DNA of 64,000 nt from Tupaia tana. Its lineage: Eukaryota; Chordata; Mammalia; Scandentia; Tupaiidae. The stretch is from contig JAKSZU010000029.1 of NCBI GenBank assembly GCA_026018925.1, positions 14,435,778 to 14,499,777 on the forward strand, read 5' to 3'. The notes beneath the pieces are model-generated. The model was not told the origin of the DNA. It did not search any database and was given only the letters and a program-made list of their open reading frames with translations. Shown in pieces: positions 1-11,462 of this stretch (the stretch's first letter is position 1; the number at the start of each line of letters is the position of its first letter). Made by a program: the position numbers and the translations under genes.

Positions 1-43
1 GTGGGAGTCAAATGCTTTAACCACCACATTACCTGCTGGACAC
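1..43 (-). repeat. SINE-B, cut by window edge
   Basis: The tRNA-like head of a SINE-B in minus orientation (GTGGGAGTC ... CTTAACCACC ... CCTGCTGG). The rest lies outside the window. Confidence 0.7.
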
Positions 44-70
44 AGAGCTTGTGAAGAAACAAATATTTTG

Positions 71-250
71 GGGCCAGTCAGCAGGTGGTGTGGTTGAGAT
101 GTCAGACTCCCATGTGGATGGCAACAGTTTGAGTCTCAGACTTGGTGGCTTTCTTTCTCGCTTTCTCTCTTACTGGTGAGCACAGGTTTGTTGTAGCAAA
201 TATTTTTTTACATAAAAAAAATTATAAATTAAATAAATAATTATTTAAAA
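71..250 (+). repeat. SINE-B (short tRNA-derived SINE)
   Basis: SINE-B is the older, shorter family in this window. It has a tRNA-like head (CAGCAGGTGG, then a B-box relic resembling GGTTCGAGTCC), a CT-rich middle (CTTTCTCACTTTCCCTCTC) and an A/T-rich tail with AAATAAATAAT-type runs. This copy is diverged, with no clear TSD. Confidence 0.75.
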
Positions 251-497
251 TAGAAATAGTTTAAAGGGCATTGTTGTATCTTAAAACCAGAAGAAATGGC
301 TTTCTATCTTCCCCTCTGACAGCTTGCAGAACTAAAAAGCATTTAGATCACAGCAAAACAAGATTAAAAGTTTTAAAATTATTTAGTTTTTTGGGAAGCT
401 GGGCTGTTTTTACATAATATAAATTTGTTAAGTAATCATATGCTTTATATACATTTTAGTTATTTCTGATATTTTAAAAGGATTACCTATTTAATCT

Positions 498-632
498 TGT
501 TTATTATTATTACTATTTGATTTAACCAGAGAGAAAGAGAAAATGAGAATGCAATCTACCATGTCTGGGACTCAAACAGCAGTTGGCCATGTGGGAGTCC
601 AGTTCCTTAACCACCACACCACCTGCTGGGTC
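498..632 (-). repeat. SINE-B
   Basis: Minus copy: the A/T-rich tail is at the left, then the CT-rich part read as GAGAGAAAGAG, and the head CCACCACACCACCTGCTGG at the right. Confidence 0.75.
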
Positions 633-811
633 TACTTATTTCTGACATCGTTACTACAGACTGAGAATTTCTCATTCAATATCTGAACTGCGACAAAATA
701 TGAGACATTTAGAGCACCATGATGCCACTGGTAGAGCATTCTACAGTTAACCTCATGTGACAGATCATGGTCAAAATGCTATAATTCAAGATACTGTACA
801 AAATTAGCTTA

Positions 812-1030
812 TGGATCTAGCAGGTGGCATGGTGGTTGAGGCACTGGACTCCCACATGGTTGATTATGGTTTCAATCTCAGACTTGGCAGCTTGCTTTCT
901 CACTTTCATGCTCTCTCTCTGTATCTCTGTCTCTCTCTAGTGAGCACACATGCCCTGTCACAGGGCATGTGTGTCATTGTATTGAGAAACAATAATAAAT
1001 AAATAAATAAATAAATTTTCAAATAGTTAT
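812..1030 (+). repeat. SINE-B with perfect palindrome
   Basis: The head GCAGGTGGCATGGTGGTTGA and the CT-rich body are clear, and the tail is (AAAT)n. Positions 945-957 and 961-973 form a perfect 13-bp inverted repeat (CACACATGCCCTG) around a 3-base loop. The usual family sequence there is only GAGCACACATGCCCT. Confidence 0.8.
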
Positions 1031-1118
1031 TTTAAGACTGTTTATAAAAAAACATATGAATCATACATGTTTAGACTTTTGCTACCTCCTAAGATTATTA
1101 ATCAATTTTCTAATCTTT

Positions 1119-1211
1119 AGGACCAGAAGATGGCATAATGATTACATTGCTGGGCTCCCACTAGGCTGACTGCAGTTTGAATCTTATACATGATGGATTG
1201 AAAATCATGCT

Positions 1212-1251
<40 letters not shown>

Positions 1252-1330
1252 AAAATTATGAAAAAAGAATGGAGGAGAAGAGATTGTGGTAGGAGAAGTT
1301 AGATGAGTGTGCCCATCTGAACAAGGTTTT
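1119..1330 (+). repeat. SINE-A, old copy, with (TG)n
   Basis: A diverged SINE-A with the head GGACCAGAAGATGGCATAAT and the body motif AATGGAGGAGAAGAGATTG. A (TG)n microsatellite at 1213-1248 has replaced the GTGCGTGCATG segment that other copies carry there. Confidence 0.75.
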
Positions 1331-1481
1331 CTCTGTGTCCTCACAGATGAATGAGGTCATGCTGGGAATTCCCTCTGCAGGGATCTGGCCTGACTGATAT
1401 TTAGTTCTATAAATGCACATGTTTGCCTCATCATCTTTTTGTATAGTTAATTAAAGCATTGGTATAGTTTTAATAAGTAAA

Positions 1482-1870
1482 TGTGGAGGGCACTGCATAC
1501 GGAAGCCATCTTGAGCTATCCGCCATCTTGAGTTATCCACAATCTTGGAAACCATTAGGCTTCACTTCCTCACTGAGCAAACCATTTCTCAGAAATCATG
1601 TGACCAACTGTTCTCCCTGGAAGTGGTTGGGTTTCTAGGCAATGGGAGAGATCCACCCACATCAATGATTGGTTCATGCTTTTCTATCTCGTTTGCATTT
1701 TGGGCAACCAATCAATGCCCACCAGCCTGTATTTGAGCTCCCTGTTCTTCCTTAATAAACGAGACTTGATCGGCACCTCATCTTGTCTCCACTCTGTGTG
1801 TCTGTGTGTCTGTCCCAACTCTCACTCCCTCCCCCAGGGAACCTGTTCGACTGTCCCGCAAGCAGGGACA
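1482..1870 (+). mobile_element. Solo LTR, class II-like ERV (copy 1)
   Basis: A 389-bp sequence starts TG (TGTGGAGGGCACTGCATACG) and ends CA (GCAGGGACA). It is flanked by a 6-bp TSD, AGTAAA, at 1476-1481 and 1871-1876. A poly(A) signal AATAAA lies at 1754-1759, followed by a T/C-rich R/U5-like stretch. Its paralogue at 12350 is closely similar. The 6-bp TSD and the Lys-type primer site on the paralogue point to a betaretrovirus-like (class II) endogenous retrovirus. No internal viral genes are present. The TATA region has decayed (TATTTGAG here, TATATAA in copy 2). Confidence 0.85.
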
Positions 1871-1876
1871 AGTAAA

Positions 1877-2227
1877 TATTTTTAGGTTGCAAAACAATAA
1901 GAAAAGCAATAATAAAGAAAGTGATATAAAACTAAAATGATTCTGTCCAACAAATAAAACAAAAATCAATTTGAGGAACTGAAGAATTATTGACATATTG
2001 GTAAGTAATATATTACATAAAAAGTTAATATTCAAAATGAATTAAAAACTTAATATTCTGAAAGCAAATAACAGGGTGAAAAGTGCAAAGGACTTGGATA
2101 GAAATTTTTCAGAAGAAAGTATACAAATGGCCGATAGGCATATGAATAAACACTAGACATCAATAATCATTTGAAAAATACAAATGAAAACAATTGTCAA
2201 ATATCATATCATGGCCTTTTTTCTTAA
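1877..2227. other. AT-rich sequence, nothing recognised
   Basis: No exon, RNA gene or repeat family that I recognise. Confidence 0.5.
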
Positions 2228-2388
2228 AAATATATTTTAATTTTATCTATTTGTTATTATTTTCTAATTTGACCAGAGAGAGAGACAAGGAGAGTGAAAA
2301 AACAAGCCACCAGTTCCAGGACTCAAACCATAGTCAGTCATGTGGGAGTCCAATGTCTCAACAACCACACCACCTGCCAGCCCCTAGC
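2228..2388 (-). repeat. SINE-B
   Basis: Minus copy: A/T-rich tail, TTTGACCAGAGAGAGAGAC, then the head CCACACCACCTGCCAGCCCC. Confidence 0.8.
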
Positions 2389-2699
2389 TCACATCTCTTA
2401 AGATAGCTATTCTTAAAAAAATCAATAAATACAAGAAGGAAAAAGAACACAGAACATTGTTGGTAAAAATATAAATTGGTTAAACACAATGGAAAATATT
2501 TTTCTAATTTTTTTCAGAAAATTAAAATAGAACTACCATGTGAGTTAACAATTGCATAATTGGTTATATGTAAAAACTATAAAGTTAATATATCAAAAAT
2601 ATATTTATGCTTTCATGTTCATTACAAATTTATTCATAATAGTTATGAGAAGACATTAACATAACTATTACATACAAATGTATAAAACCATGTTACATG

Positions 2700-2880
2700 G
2701 ATCAGCAAGTGCTGTGGTGTTTGAGGTGCTGGTCCCACATGGTTGATCACAGTTCAAGTCCCAGACCTGTCAGCTTGCTCCCTCACTTTCCCTCTCTCTC
2801 TTGCTCACTATCTGTTTCTTTCTGGTGTCTAATAGAAAATTAAATAAAAGTAATAAATTAAATAAGTATTTTAAGAAAAC
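2700..2880 (+). repeat. SINE-B
   Basis: Head ATCAGCAAGTGCTGTGGTG, B-box relic GTTCAAGTCCC, CT-rich body and a tail of AAATTAAATAAG type. Confidence 0.75.
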
Positions 2881-2936
2881 TTTTTATATATGTATATGAT
2901 AGAATATTATCCAGCCTTTAAAATAGAATTCTGCAT

Positions 2937-3168
2937 ACCAGCTTCATAGCCTACTGTTTAAAAGATCTGGGTTCCATATAAGTGACCATGGGTTGAAACC
3001 CACTTTTGGTGGCTTAAGAAACATACTATGTATATATATATATATATGTGTATTCCTGAAATCCTGACAGAATGGAGAAATGGAGAAGGGATTGAAGTAT
3101 GATCAAGCTCCATTGGGAAATTTTTCTCTCCCTCAGTCTCTGATAATCACATGCACCCTAAAAGTAAC
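2937..3168 (+). repeat. SINE-A, old copy
   Basis: A diverged SINE-A. The central motif GAATGGAGAAATGGAGAAGG and the terminal CACATGCACCCTA remain. A (TA)n run lies near 3026-3046. Confidence 0.65.
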
Positions 3169-3365
3169 AAAACATATTTTGTTATTCAACAATAGGGATA
3201 AGCTTGGAGGACATTATGCTGATTGAAATAACTCAGGTATACAAAGACATACACCTCATCATCTTACATGTAAGTACAGTATTAAAAACTAAAATTCACA
3301 GAAGCAGAGAATAATATGACAGCTACTACAGGTTGAGGGTAGCCAGGTTTTAAAAATGTCAGTCA

Positions 3366-3635
3366 AGAAAGCAGCTGATGGTGTGTGGTTAGCTCGCTGG
3401 ACTCCAAGGTACACCACAAGTTGAGTTCCACACGCAGTGGCTTAAAACTGATGCCAGGCACATGTGTGTGTTTGACCAAAATCCCAAGAGAAGAATTGAG
3501 GAGAAGAGATTGCAGTGTGACCATCCTCACAGGGATAATTTCTTGATTTGTGTCTGTCTGTCTGTGTCTCTCCAACCAACAGGTGTGCCCTATAGCAAAA
3601 ATCTCTCTAAAATTAAATTAAATTAAAATTAAAAT
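3366..3635 (+). repeat. SINE-A, old copy
   Basis: The head (GGTTAGCTCGCTGGACTCC), the central GAGGAGAAGAGATTGCAG and the terminal CCCTATAGCAAAAATCTC are all present, followed by an (AAATT)n tail. Confidence 0.75.
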
Positions 3636-3800
3636 ATTGGTCAAAAATAATATTTCAGTTAGTCAAGAAGAATGAATTCAAAGGTTTAATGCCCATCATA
3701 TAGTGCTATTAATTACATTATATTGTATACCTGAAAAATTCTCTGAGAATAGATATTGTATTCTCACCCCAGAAACAAGTTGTGAGGTAATACATATGTT

Positions 3801-3965
3801 GTTTTTAACAAATTTTTTATTTAATTTTATTTATTATTATTATTTGTTAATTTTGACCAAATTAAGGGAGGGAAAGTGAAAAAGCAAACTACCAAGTCTG
3901 GAACTGGAACTGCAGTCATCCATGCAGAAATACAACAACTTAACCACCGCACCACCTGCCAGACC
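3801..3965 (-). repeat. SINE-B
   Basis: Minus copy with an A/T tail at the left and the head CCACCGCACCACCTGCCAG at the right. Confidence 0.75.
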
Positions 3966-4497
3966 TGTTAATACCTGAAAAATGGCTCAATTTGGCCATC
4001 CCTCAAAGTTTACATCAGTTAAAATACCTTTACACATATCATATTTTTATAAAAATAAAAAAATATAAATATAAATTAATAAATAAATCACGAAAAATTT
4101 TCAAGAATATTTTTTATAAAGACTGGTAAAAGAAAAAATATAACAAGAGATAAATGCTGGGTTAAGAATATAGTTCTTTTTAGTTATTACATATTAAATC
4201 ATGTAGTAAGTACTTGACACCTGAATTATTGGTGGACAGAGCAGAGGATATCATTCTTAGGAGTACGTGTATTAATTTTTTGGAATATTAGAATTTAAAA
4301 ATAATCTAATCTCTTCTGGAAAGTATCCTACTTCTTTGTAAGTTATAAGGCTCATTTGTCCCATGATCATGTTGCAGACCTGAGAGTGATATTGGACATA
4401 GCAAAGAAATGTCTTCCGTACACTAGTGAGGCCACCAATAACTGATATTACTCCTTCCCCTCCTTTTTAAGGCATCATATACAATTAGGTTATTGTG
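3966..4497. other. AT-rich sequence, nothing recognised
   Basis: No coding exon or recognised repeat. Confidence 0.45.
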
Positions 4498-4762
4498 TAT
4501 TTTTTCATTTATTATTTTATTTAGAGAGATACTTTTGCTATAGGGCACATGTGATTGCCAAAGAGAGAAAGAAAAAATTAAAAATCCCCCCTTAAGGAGA
4601 ATGGTCACACCACAATTTCTTCTCCATTTTCCTCCATTCCAAGATTTTTGGTATGCATGCACAAGTGCTCAGCATGAATTTTAAACTCCAGGGTCCAGGG
4701 TTCAAACCATAGTCAGTCATGTGGGAGTCCAGTGCCTTAACTACAATGCCTCCTGCTAGTCC
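4498..4762 (-). repeat. SINE-A, old copy
   Basis: Minus copy: A/T tail, TTTTGCTATAGGGCACATGT, central TTTCTTCTCCATTTTCCTCC, and head CCTCCTGCTAGTCC. Confidence 0.75.
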
Positions 4763-6065
4763 AAATTTTGTATATTTTAACACCATTTTTAAAAGTCCAA
4801 ATTATAAGAGCAGTTGTGTGATACAGATGCTTTGGCCTCTCTTAGTCACAAAATTACAAAACTTGCTGTCTCAGGATAAGATGTTCCCCAAAGCCTTATG
4901 AAATCATAAGGCTGTCCATTATGAAATCATAAAGTCTGGGGGAGGAAAACAGTGCAAAACATGTTTTTCCCAAATTGTTTTTCACTAAAATGGAAGGTGA
5001 CAAGTGCAGAGCCCCAGGGCAGAGAGATCCCCAGAGCCCCTGGATGAGACTTAAGTGAAACAATAAAAAGACAAGGAGACCAGAGCTGTTCAGATAAAGC
5101 AGAAGTCTCAGCACCATGGCTGCTGTAGAAATGCCTTTCTAAAGTTCTAGTTATGTCCCTGTCTGTCATGCCAGTCTGGAACACATTTTGTACAGGTTGA
5201 AGGCAGACTGTGAAAGTGAGAATCCTCTGTGCCCTCCACAGAGTTGACTCTTCCAACAGAGGGCTGAGCCTAAAGACACAATCCAGTTCCATCTCCTCAG
5301 CTCCCGCACATAGGGCTTTTTATCTGTGTTGGGACAGCTCAGATATGCTATTACCTTTGATTAGTGTTTTGCTACTTCTGTAGCCTTTACAAATGGCATG
5401 TAAGATGAAACATTTTAGCTGCCATTGAGACTGGAAACCAAGTGTCTACAAGGATGGGGACCTGGTGCTGGGTGGGTTTTTCCCTCTTCATACCATGGAA
5501 GAGAACGAAACTGTAAGCCAACTACATTTTCTAATGAGGCCACCTCAAGTAGTGTCAAGACCTCTAAGTTTTTGGTTATATATATATATGTGTAAATGTG
5601 TTTATACATGTGTAATAATGTAGTTGGCATATATGTGTATGTGATTAATCTCATTGAAAATAATCAAGTGTGCACAGAAATGAGAGAAGAGCAAAGTTGT
5701 GAACTCAGGGTGCCTTGTTATCCTTTTGTCATCTTTCTTCTTCTCATTTTAGTGTTTCTTCAGTTCTTTTAAGACAGAAGAGAGAATTAATATAACTTGT
5801 TGTTCACTCCATCAGCACTATATTTATATTCAATCTTTGGGAGGCTCAGAATGAGTGCGATTGTTGGTACCTTAATATTTTTGCCACTAAGACCCATGTA
5901 GTGATGCCTCCATGCATACTGTGACACTGAGGTCATGACATGAAGTTAATGTCAGAATCAAGGTGCTGACTCTAGGTGCTTGCTGCTGACTGGGGATGGT
6001 AGAGTGTGCTTCACAGAGAAGCCATAGGTATAGGAAGGCTGCCACCATATACAAACAAGTGATGA
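4763..6065. other. Unique interval, largely repeat-free
   Basis: About 1.3 kb with few repeats and slightly higher GC than its surroundings. A minus-strand open frame at 4927-5292 (121 codons) lies here. It has no domain or family signature I recognise and no splice context, so I do not call it a gene. The interval lies upstream of a V2R pseudogene whose exon 1 is missing, but I could not match a V2R signal-peptide exon to it. Confidence 0.45.
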
Positions 6066-6221
6066 TAGCCACTTCCCAATTTCTGCTCTATTCTCCTCTG
6101 AGGATTTTGGGCATGCATGCACATGTTCCTGTTATAATTTTCAAGCTTCCAGGCCCAAGACATGTACTGTGGTCAGCCATGTGAGAATCCAGTACCTTGA
6201 CCACCATGCCACCTCCTGGTC
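6066..6221 (-). repeat. SINE-A, 3'-truncated old copy
   Basis: The central and head parts only, in minus orientation (TCTGCTCTATTCTCCTCTGA ... CCACCTCCTGGTCCC). Confidence 0.65.
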
Positions 6222-6809
6222 CCTTCATATCTTTTACAGCGCAGTAACTAAAGCTTTTTTTTTTTAAGACTCAAAATAGGCATGAGAAATGTAACCATGA
6301 GATTTTGCAGTAGTTCAAGAATATTAGGTTCAAATCTGAATATATCAAGGGTAAGCAAAAATTTGCACCCAAAGAGCAAGGTGGGAATGATTGGATAGGA
6401 AATTGTTAAGTAGTAATATTACAGGTAATAGAGCTTCTGGCCCAATCCACTTTTATAAATTATATACAAGTTTACAGATAGGCCTGGGAGAATTTTCAGA
6501 AGTCTGACTAAACCTTTATCTAGCACAAGTTAGCAAGTGTAATAGTGGCCGAGGTGTTGTACTCTGATGTGGTCATGATTCTAGTTGCAGATCCAGAGGC
6601 TTGAATCTCACAATTTGTGCTCCACACAGTGATTGATTTCAGTCTGTTTTTAGACCACCCAATGGGGAATCATAAATTCCTTTGAAACTAGTAATGGGGG
6701 GATAGTGAACATTCACCAGACCACAGAAAGCAAAACCACAGTAACTGCTTTATGGAGAGTTCTTCTCCTATCTACTTTATGGAATCTAACTCCTAACTCA
6801 GCATAGAGC
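6222..6809. other. AT-rich sequence with a weak SINE relic
   Basis: Positions 6530-6610 weakly resemble a SINE head. Nothing else is recognised. Confidence 0.35.
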
Positions 6810-7106
6810 TTAAGGCAGCTGCTTCCCACATGGCTGACTACATTGTTGGGGTCCTGAATTAAGTTATTTGAAAAACATGAGAGGTGGGAGGGAGTATGCC
6901 TGCATGTCCAATAATCCCAAGAGCAGAATGGAGGAGAAGGAATCATGGCATGACCTTCTTCCCTGGAGATGAATTCTCATTCTCTCTCTCTCTTTCTCTC
7001 TCCATATCCCTCTCTCTCTCTCTCTCCCTCTCTCTCTCTTTCTCTCCCTGTTTCACACTTGTGAGTGCACAAACCCTAGAGCAAAAAAAAAAAAAAAAAA
7101 AAAAAA
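6810..7106 (+). repeat. SINE-A, old copy, expanded CT tract
   Basis: The core GAATGGAGGAGAAGGAATCA is followed by a long (CT)n/(CTTT)n tract at about 6978-7050, then CCCTAGAGC and a 25-base A run. Confidence 0.75.
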
Positions 7107-7196
7107 AGTGAAAATAACACATAATAACCAATTCAGAAAAACAGGCCTGATTACATAAAAATCTTTAGTCTAACATGCTTTATTAACAAATCAGTG

Positions 7197-7466
7197 GACC
7201 AGTAGATGGTGGAGCATTAAGTCATTGAACTCCCACTTGGCTGACTGCAGTATGAGTCCTGAACTTGATGACTTCAAAATTATGCTGATAACATGTAAGT
7301 GTGTCCCCAAAATCCCCCCAAAAAAAAACATGAAGGAGAAGGAATTGCAGCATGGCCATACATTCTTGGGGAGTGATTTCTCTCTTTTACTCTCATGGTA
7401 TCTCTCTCTCTCTCTCTAAGGTACACACACTATGATGACAACCTTTCAAAAAAAAAAGAAAAAACA
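7197..7466 (+). repeat. SINE-A, old copy
   Basis: Head GACCAGTAGATGGTGGAGC, the TGAAGGAGAAGGAATTGCAG core, CT-rich stretch and A-rich tail. Confidence 0.75.
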
Positions 7467-7899
7467 CTTTGAATGTTTAAATTAAGGTTTAAATTTAATA
7501 AATTAACACCAGAATAATTACACAGAGAATAGAGAAACAAAGACCATATATAACACTAATTTAATAATGAAAAATTGAGCTATTTTCAAAACTCAAAACA
7601 TACTTTTAGCAAATATTCTTTTAAAAGTTGAGAATTTTCAAGGGGAAAATGGACAATTATGAAGACCAATTAACTACATAGAAAATTTTTCTTTGAATTT
7701 GTAAAACCACTTGATGCTGCCAGTAATTGAATAGAAGATTTGAATTAAATGTTTAATTTTGAACAAAAGTGTATTTAACAATTTTTTTCAGAATTAACAT
7801 AATAGTGTATAAAATACAGAAAAAGCCACCTAAATGTACCTGAAATGTGCCAAATGGTTGAAAAACTGGCAAGCCAGTTACTATTTATACTTTCTTTAT
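7467..7899. other. AT-rich sequence, nothing recognised
   Basis: No coding exon or recognised repeat. Confidence 0.45.
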
Positions 7900-8100
7900 T
7901 TCTTTAAAGAATTGTTTATTTAATATTATTTATCATAATTATTATTTTGTTTTTCATTTGCAACAGGCATGTGTGCTCACCAGAGAGACAGAGGAGAGTG
8001 GGGAGAAAGTGAGAACTCAAGCCACCAGATCTGGGACTTAAAATGTGGTCAACCATGTGTGAGTCGAAAGTCTTAAACACCATGCCACCTGCTGGCCCTG
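7900..8100 (-). repeat. SINE-B
   Basis: Minus copy ending in the head CCATGCCACCTGCTGGCCCT. Confidence 0.75.
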
Positions 8101-8950
8101 ACAGGTGCTATTTAAATATCTCAGAACATAAGAAAAGTAAGAAATGCTTTAATCATGGTTTCTGTAACTAAATAGAAACAAGGTGACATGTGGGTATACC
8201 CAATTCTGGAAGGGTTATGAAGGTGAGTGTATGCATGGTGAATGTAGCACATGATTGAGTAGTATTTATTCTAATGCTGCCAAAAGAGAATTTCAGGTGA
8301 TATATGTAGTAACGGCCTTAGTCCAATTGTTGATTTTATATTTAAAAATCTTTAAATGATTTTGTATTTTATAAATATACATTTCTGTAATTTGTCTATA
8401 TATAAATATTTTAAATGTATGAACAGTGAATGTGTGCACTTTTTAGTCATATTCATTTTTAATTAATTTTTTAAATTATTATTCATACATTAAAACACTA
8501 CACATCATTTGGATTGTGAAGAGACTTTACCCAGCATGATATACACCTCAGTCCAACCCCATTGAGACTATTGTACACATCCTCATCAACACATAAAAAA
8601 CTTTATCAGTGTCCCACAACTGTCTTACCTCTTCATTTTCTCCCCTAAATTTCCTTTCCTACGCTCTTCCCCTCCCACACTCTCTTTCCACTTGTCTCTA
8701 GTGTCTATCTATTACAAATTTTAATGCTTTTATGTTCTCCAGGCTTTCACTCTCTACCATGGAGTGCAGATAGTTGGTACATGTTAAGTGAAGACATATG
8801 ATGTCTCTCTTTCATAGCCTGACTTGCTTCACTCAGCAACAAATCTTCCATATTTGTCCACTGTCTATCAAATTCCAGGGCCTTGTTTTTTATGGCTGAA
8901 TAGTATCCCATGGAATATATGAACCATAATTTTTCAATCCATTCATCTGT

Positions 8951-9286
8951 TTATGGACAATTGGGTTGGTTCCATGACTTAGTAATCATGAATAATGCTG
9001 CAATGTAAATAGTTATGCAAGTGCTTTTCCGACTGAGTGCTCTCCTGTTCTTTGGGTAGATACCCAAGAGTGGATTTGCTGGATCATATGGTAGTTCTAT
9101 TTGAAGATCTTTGAGGAACTTCCATATTATTCTCCACAGTGGCTGGATCAATTTACATTCCCACCAACAGTGTAAGAGTGTCCCCCTTTCACCACATCCT
9201 CTCCAGCACGTATCATTATTTGTTATTTTAATCTTCATTCTGACTGGGGTTAGGTGGTATCTCACTGTGGTTTTGATCTGCAACAA
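8951..9286 (-). pseudogene. L1-1 ORF2 C-terminal fragment
   Basis: An open stretch of about 110 codons encodes the ORF2p C-terminal cysteine region ([18 protein letters not shown]). It is followed by the typical [20 protein letters not shown] segment. The same block appears in L1-2 at 39974-40525. It is joined upstream to reverse-transcriptase sequence by the internal deletion, so it is a relic. Confidence 0.85.
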
Positions 9287-9299
9287 TTGAAATAATCGT

Positions 9300-10412
9300 A
9301 TGTTTTTTACCTTTCTTTCTGTTAGTATGGTGTATTATATATATGCTTTTGTGTATCTTGAACCACCTTTGCATCCCTGGAATAAAGCCTACCTGGTTGT
9401 GATGAACAACCTTTTTTATATGCTGTTAAATAGTTAGCAAGTATCTTGTTGAGTATTTTTGCATCTATATTAATCAGGAATATAGGATTGTAGTTTTGTT
9501 GTTGTAACCTTAACCGTTTTGGAAATGATGGTTATGGAGGCTTCATAGAATGAATTTGGAAGGGTTCCTTCTTTTTGAATCTCTAGAAACAGTGTGAGTA
9601 GAATGGGGGTTACCTCTTCTTTAAAAGTTTTGTAAAATTTGAAAGTGAAGTCAACAGGTCCTGGACTTTTCTTTGTCGGGATGTTATTTATTACTGATTA
9701 AATCTCATTGTATGTTATATGTCTATTCAGGATTTCTATGTATTCCTGAGTCAATATTGTTAGATTATATGTGTTCAGGAATTTGTCCATCTCATCCAGG
9801 TATTCTTTGTTGGCATAGAGTTGCTCATAGTATCCTCTAATGACGTTTTGTATTTCTGTTATATCTTTTGTAATGTTGCCTGATTCATTGTGAATTTGAT
9901 TTATCTGGTTCCTTCCTTTCTTCTTAATTAGTCTGACTAATGGTGTGTCAATCATGTTTGTCTTTTCAAAGAACCAGCCTTTACTTCCATTTATTTTCTG
10001 TATGTTTGCTTATTTTCTATTTCATTTATTTCTCTCGAATCTTTATTATTTCTTTTCTCCTGGAGTTTTTTTTCTTTTCTTTTCTTTTTTGTATATTTTT
10101 GCTGTTGCTTTTCCAATTCTCTGAGGCATGATGTTAGTTGATCATTTGCCTTCTTTCTGTCTTCTTATGTGCACTAATTACTATAACTTCCCTCATAACT
10201 ACTTTTGCAGTGTCCTAAAGATTTTAGAAACTCATTTCCTTATTGTAATTGGTCTCCATGAATGTTTTTATTTCAATCTTAATTTCTTCAGTAGTTTCAT
10301 AGTTATTCAGGAGTAGGCTATTTAGTTTCCATGTATTTGTGTATTTTTGAGAATTTCTCATGAAATTAAAATCAAGTTTAAGTCCATCATGATAAGAGAA
10401 GATTCTGGATAT
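9300..10412 (-). pseudogene. L1-1 ORF2 RT/linker remnants
   Basis: Frame-broken fragments of the ORF2 reverse-transcriptase N-terminus and the linker between endonuclease and RT, for example residues like [19 protein letters not shown] at 9698-9955. They parallel L1-2 at about 42000-43100. The fragment at 9950-10145 is duplicated again at 11463-11658. Confidence 0.75.
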
Positions 10413-10545
10413 AGTTTTTTTAATTTTATTTTAAACAAAAAGTTTGTCTAAGCAACAAGACGCTTGACTTGAAGGGAAAACTATCAAGCATTCCTTTTTT
10501 GTCTCACAGAATAATTTACCTGTACTTAAAGACAGATTGCCCTAC
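10412..10545. other. Unidentified ~135-bp insertion in L1-1
   Basis: L1-2 runs directly from GGATACAGTTT to CCTTTGAATCTG. L1-1 has about 135 extra bases at this point. They begin with a T-run and AATTTTATTTTAAAC and resemble nothing else in the window. A short retroposon in minus orientation is possible, but I see no clear TSD. Confidence 0.5.
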
Positions 10546-10943
10546 ATGTACCTTTGAATCTGTAGAAGCTTGCTTTGTGCCCTGTCATGTGTTGAATCTT
10601 TGAAAATGTTCCATGTGGGGGTGAGAAAAAAAACTACATCTAGTGGTTTTTGGGTGGAAAGTTCTATAGATGTTTGTTAAGTCCATTTGATTTATGGTAT
10701 CATTTAGATCCTTTACCTCTTTACTTAATTTTTGTCTAGATAATCTGTCCAGAGGAGATAATGGGGTGTGGAGATCTCCAACAATTAGTGTGTTGCAATC
10801 TATCTCTCCTTTTATATCTAACAGTCTTTCTTTCACATATTTGGATGCTCCTGTGTTAGGTACGTAGAAAATTATTAGCATTATATCTTCTTGATAGATT
10901 AACCTTTTTACTACAATATAGTGCCATTCTTTGTCTCTCGAAC
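10546..10943 (-). pseudogene. L1-1 ORF2 endonuclease fragment
   Basis: The C-terminal half of the apurinic endonuclease-like domain is readable (SKYVKERLLDIKGEI, then IVGDLHTPLSPLDR, where active L1s have GDLNTPLS-type sequence). It is interrupted by a SINE-A at 10945 and by frameshifts. Confidence 0.8.
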
Positions 10944-10944
10944 A

Positions 10945-11122
10945 GTTTTTTTTTTTTTTGAGAGGTTTTTGCTATAGGGCGCATGCGCTCGCCCAACAGA
11001 GAGAGAGAGACAGAGAGACAGAAAGCGAGAAATCACCCTCCAGGCAGGATGGCCACGCCACAATCCCTTCTTCATTCTCCTCTCGGGATCTTGGGCACGC
11101 ACGCACACGTGCCCGGCATGAG
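10945..11122 (-). repeat. SINE-A, 5'-truncated, in L1-1
   Basis: Poly(T), then GCTATAGGGCGCATGCGCTC, the CT-rich part and GGGATCTTGGGCACGCACGC, ending at GCCCGGCATGAG. The tRNA-like head is missing. Confidence 0.85.
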
Positions 11123-11462
11123 ATGAAGTTTTTGTTTTAAAGCCTATCTTGTCAGAAATTAGTATCACTACTCCAGCTTCTTTTTGGTTCCAATTTGCAT
11201 GGAATACTTTTTTTCCAACACTTCACTTTTAATCTACGTGTGTCTTTATCCATGAGATGCATTTCTTGTAGACAAAAAATAGAGGTACTCTGTTTTTGTT
11301 TTGTTTTGTTTTGTTTTTAATCTATTCAGCCAGTCTGTGTCTCTTGATAGGAGAATTTAATCCATTAACATTCAATATTATTATCAATATTTCCAGACTT
11401 GTCCTTACCTTTATGTTGGCCATTGTCTTGGTTGTCTTTCACCCTTATTTCTGGCTGATAAT

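Noticed and set aside
1482..1870. A complete endogenous retrovirus around the two LTRs at 1482 and 12350
   Set aside because: Each LTR has its own, different 6-bp TSD, and no gag, pol or env sequence lies between them. The space holds SINEs and L1-1. They are two independent solo LTRs.
4927..5292. Minus-strand open frame of 121 codons, a possible missing V2R exon 1 or another gene
   Set aside because: Wrong strand for the V2R, no signal peptide or known motif, and no supporting splice sites.
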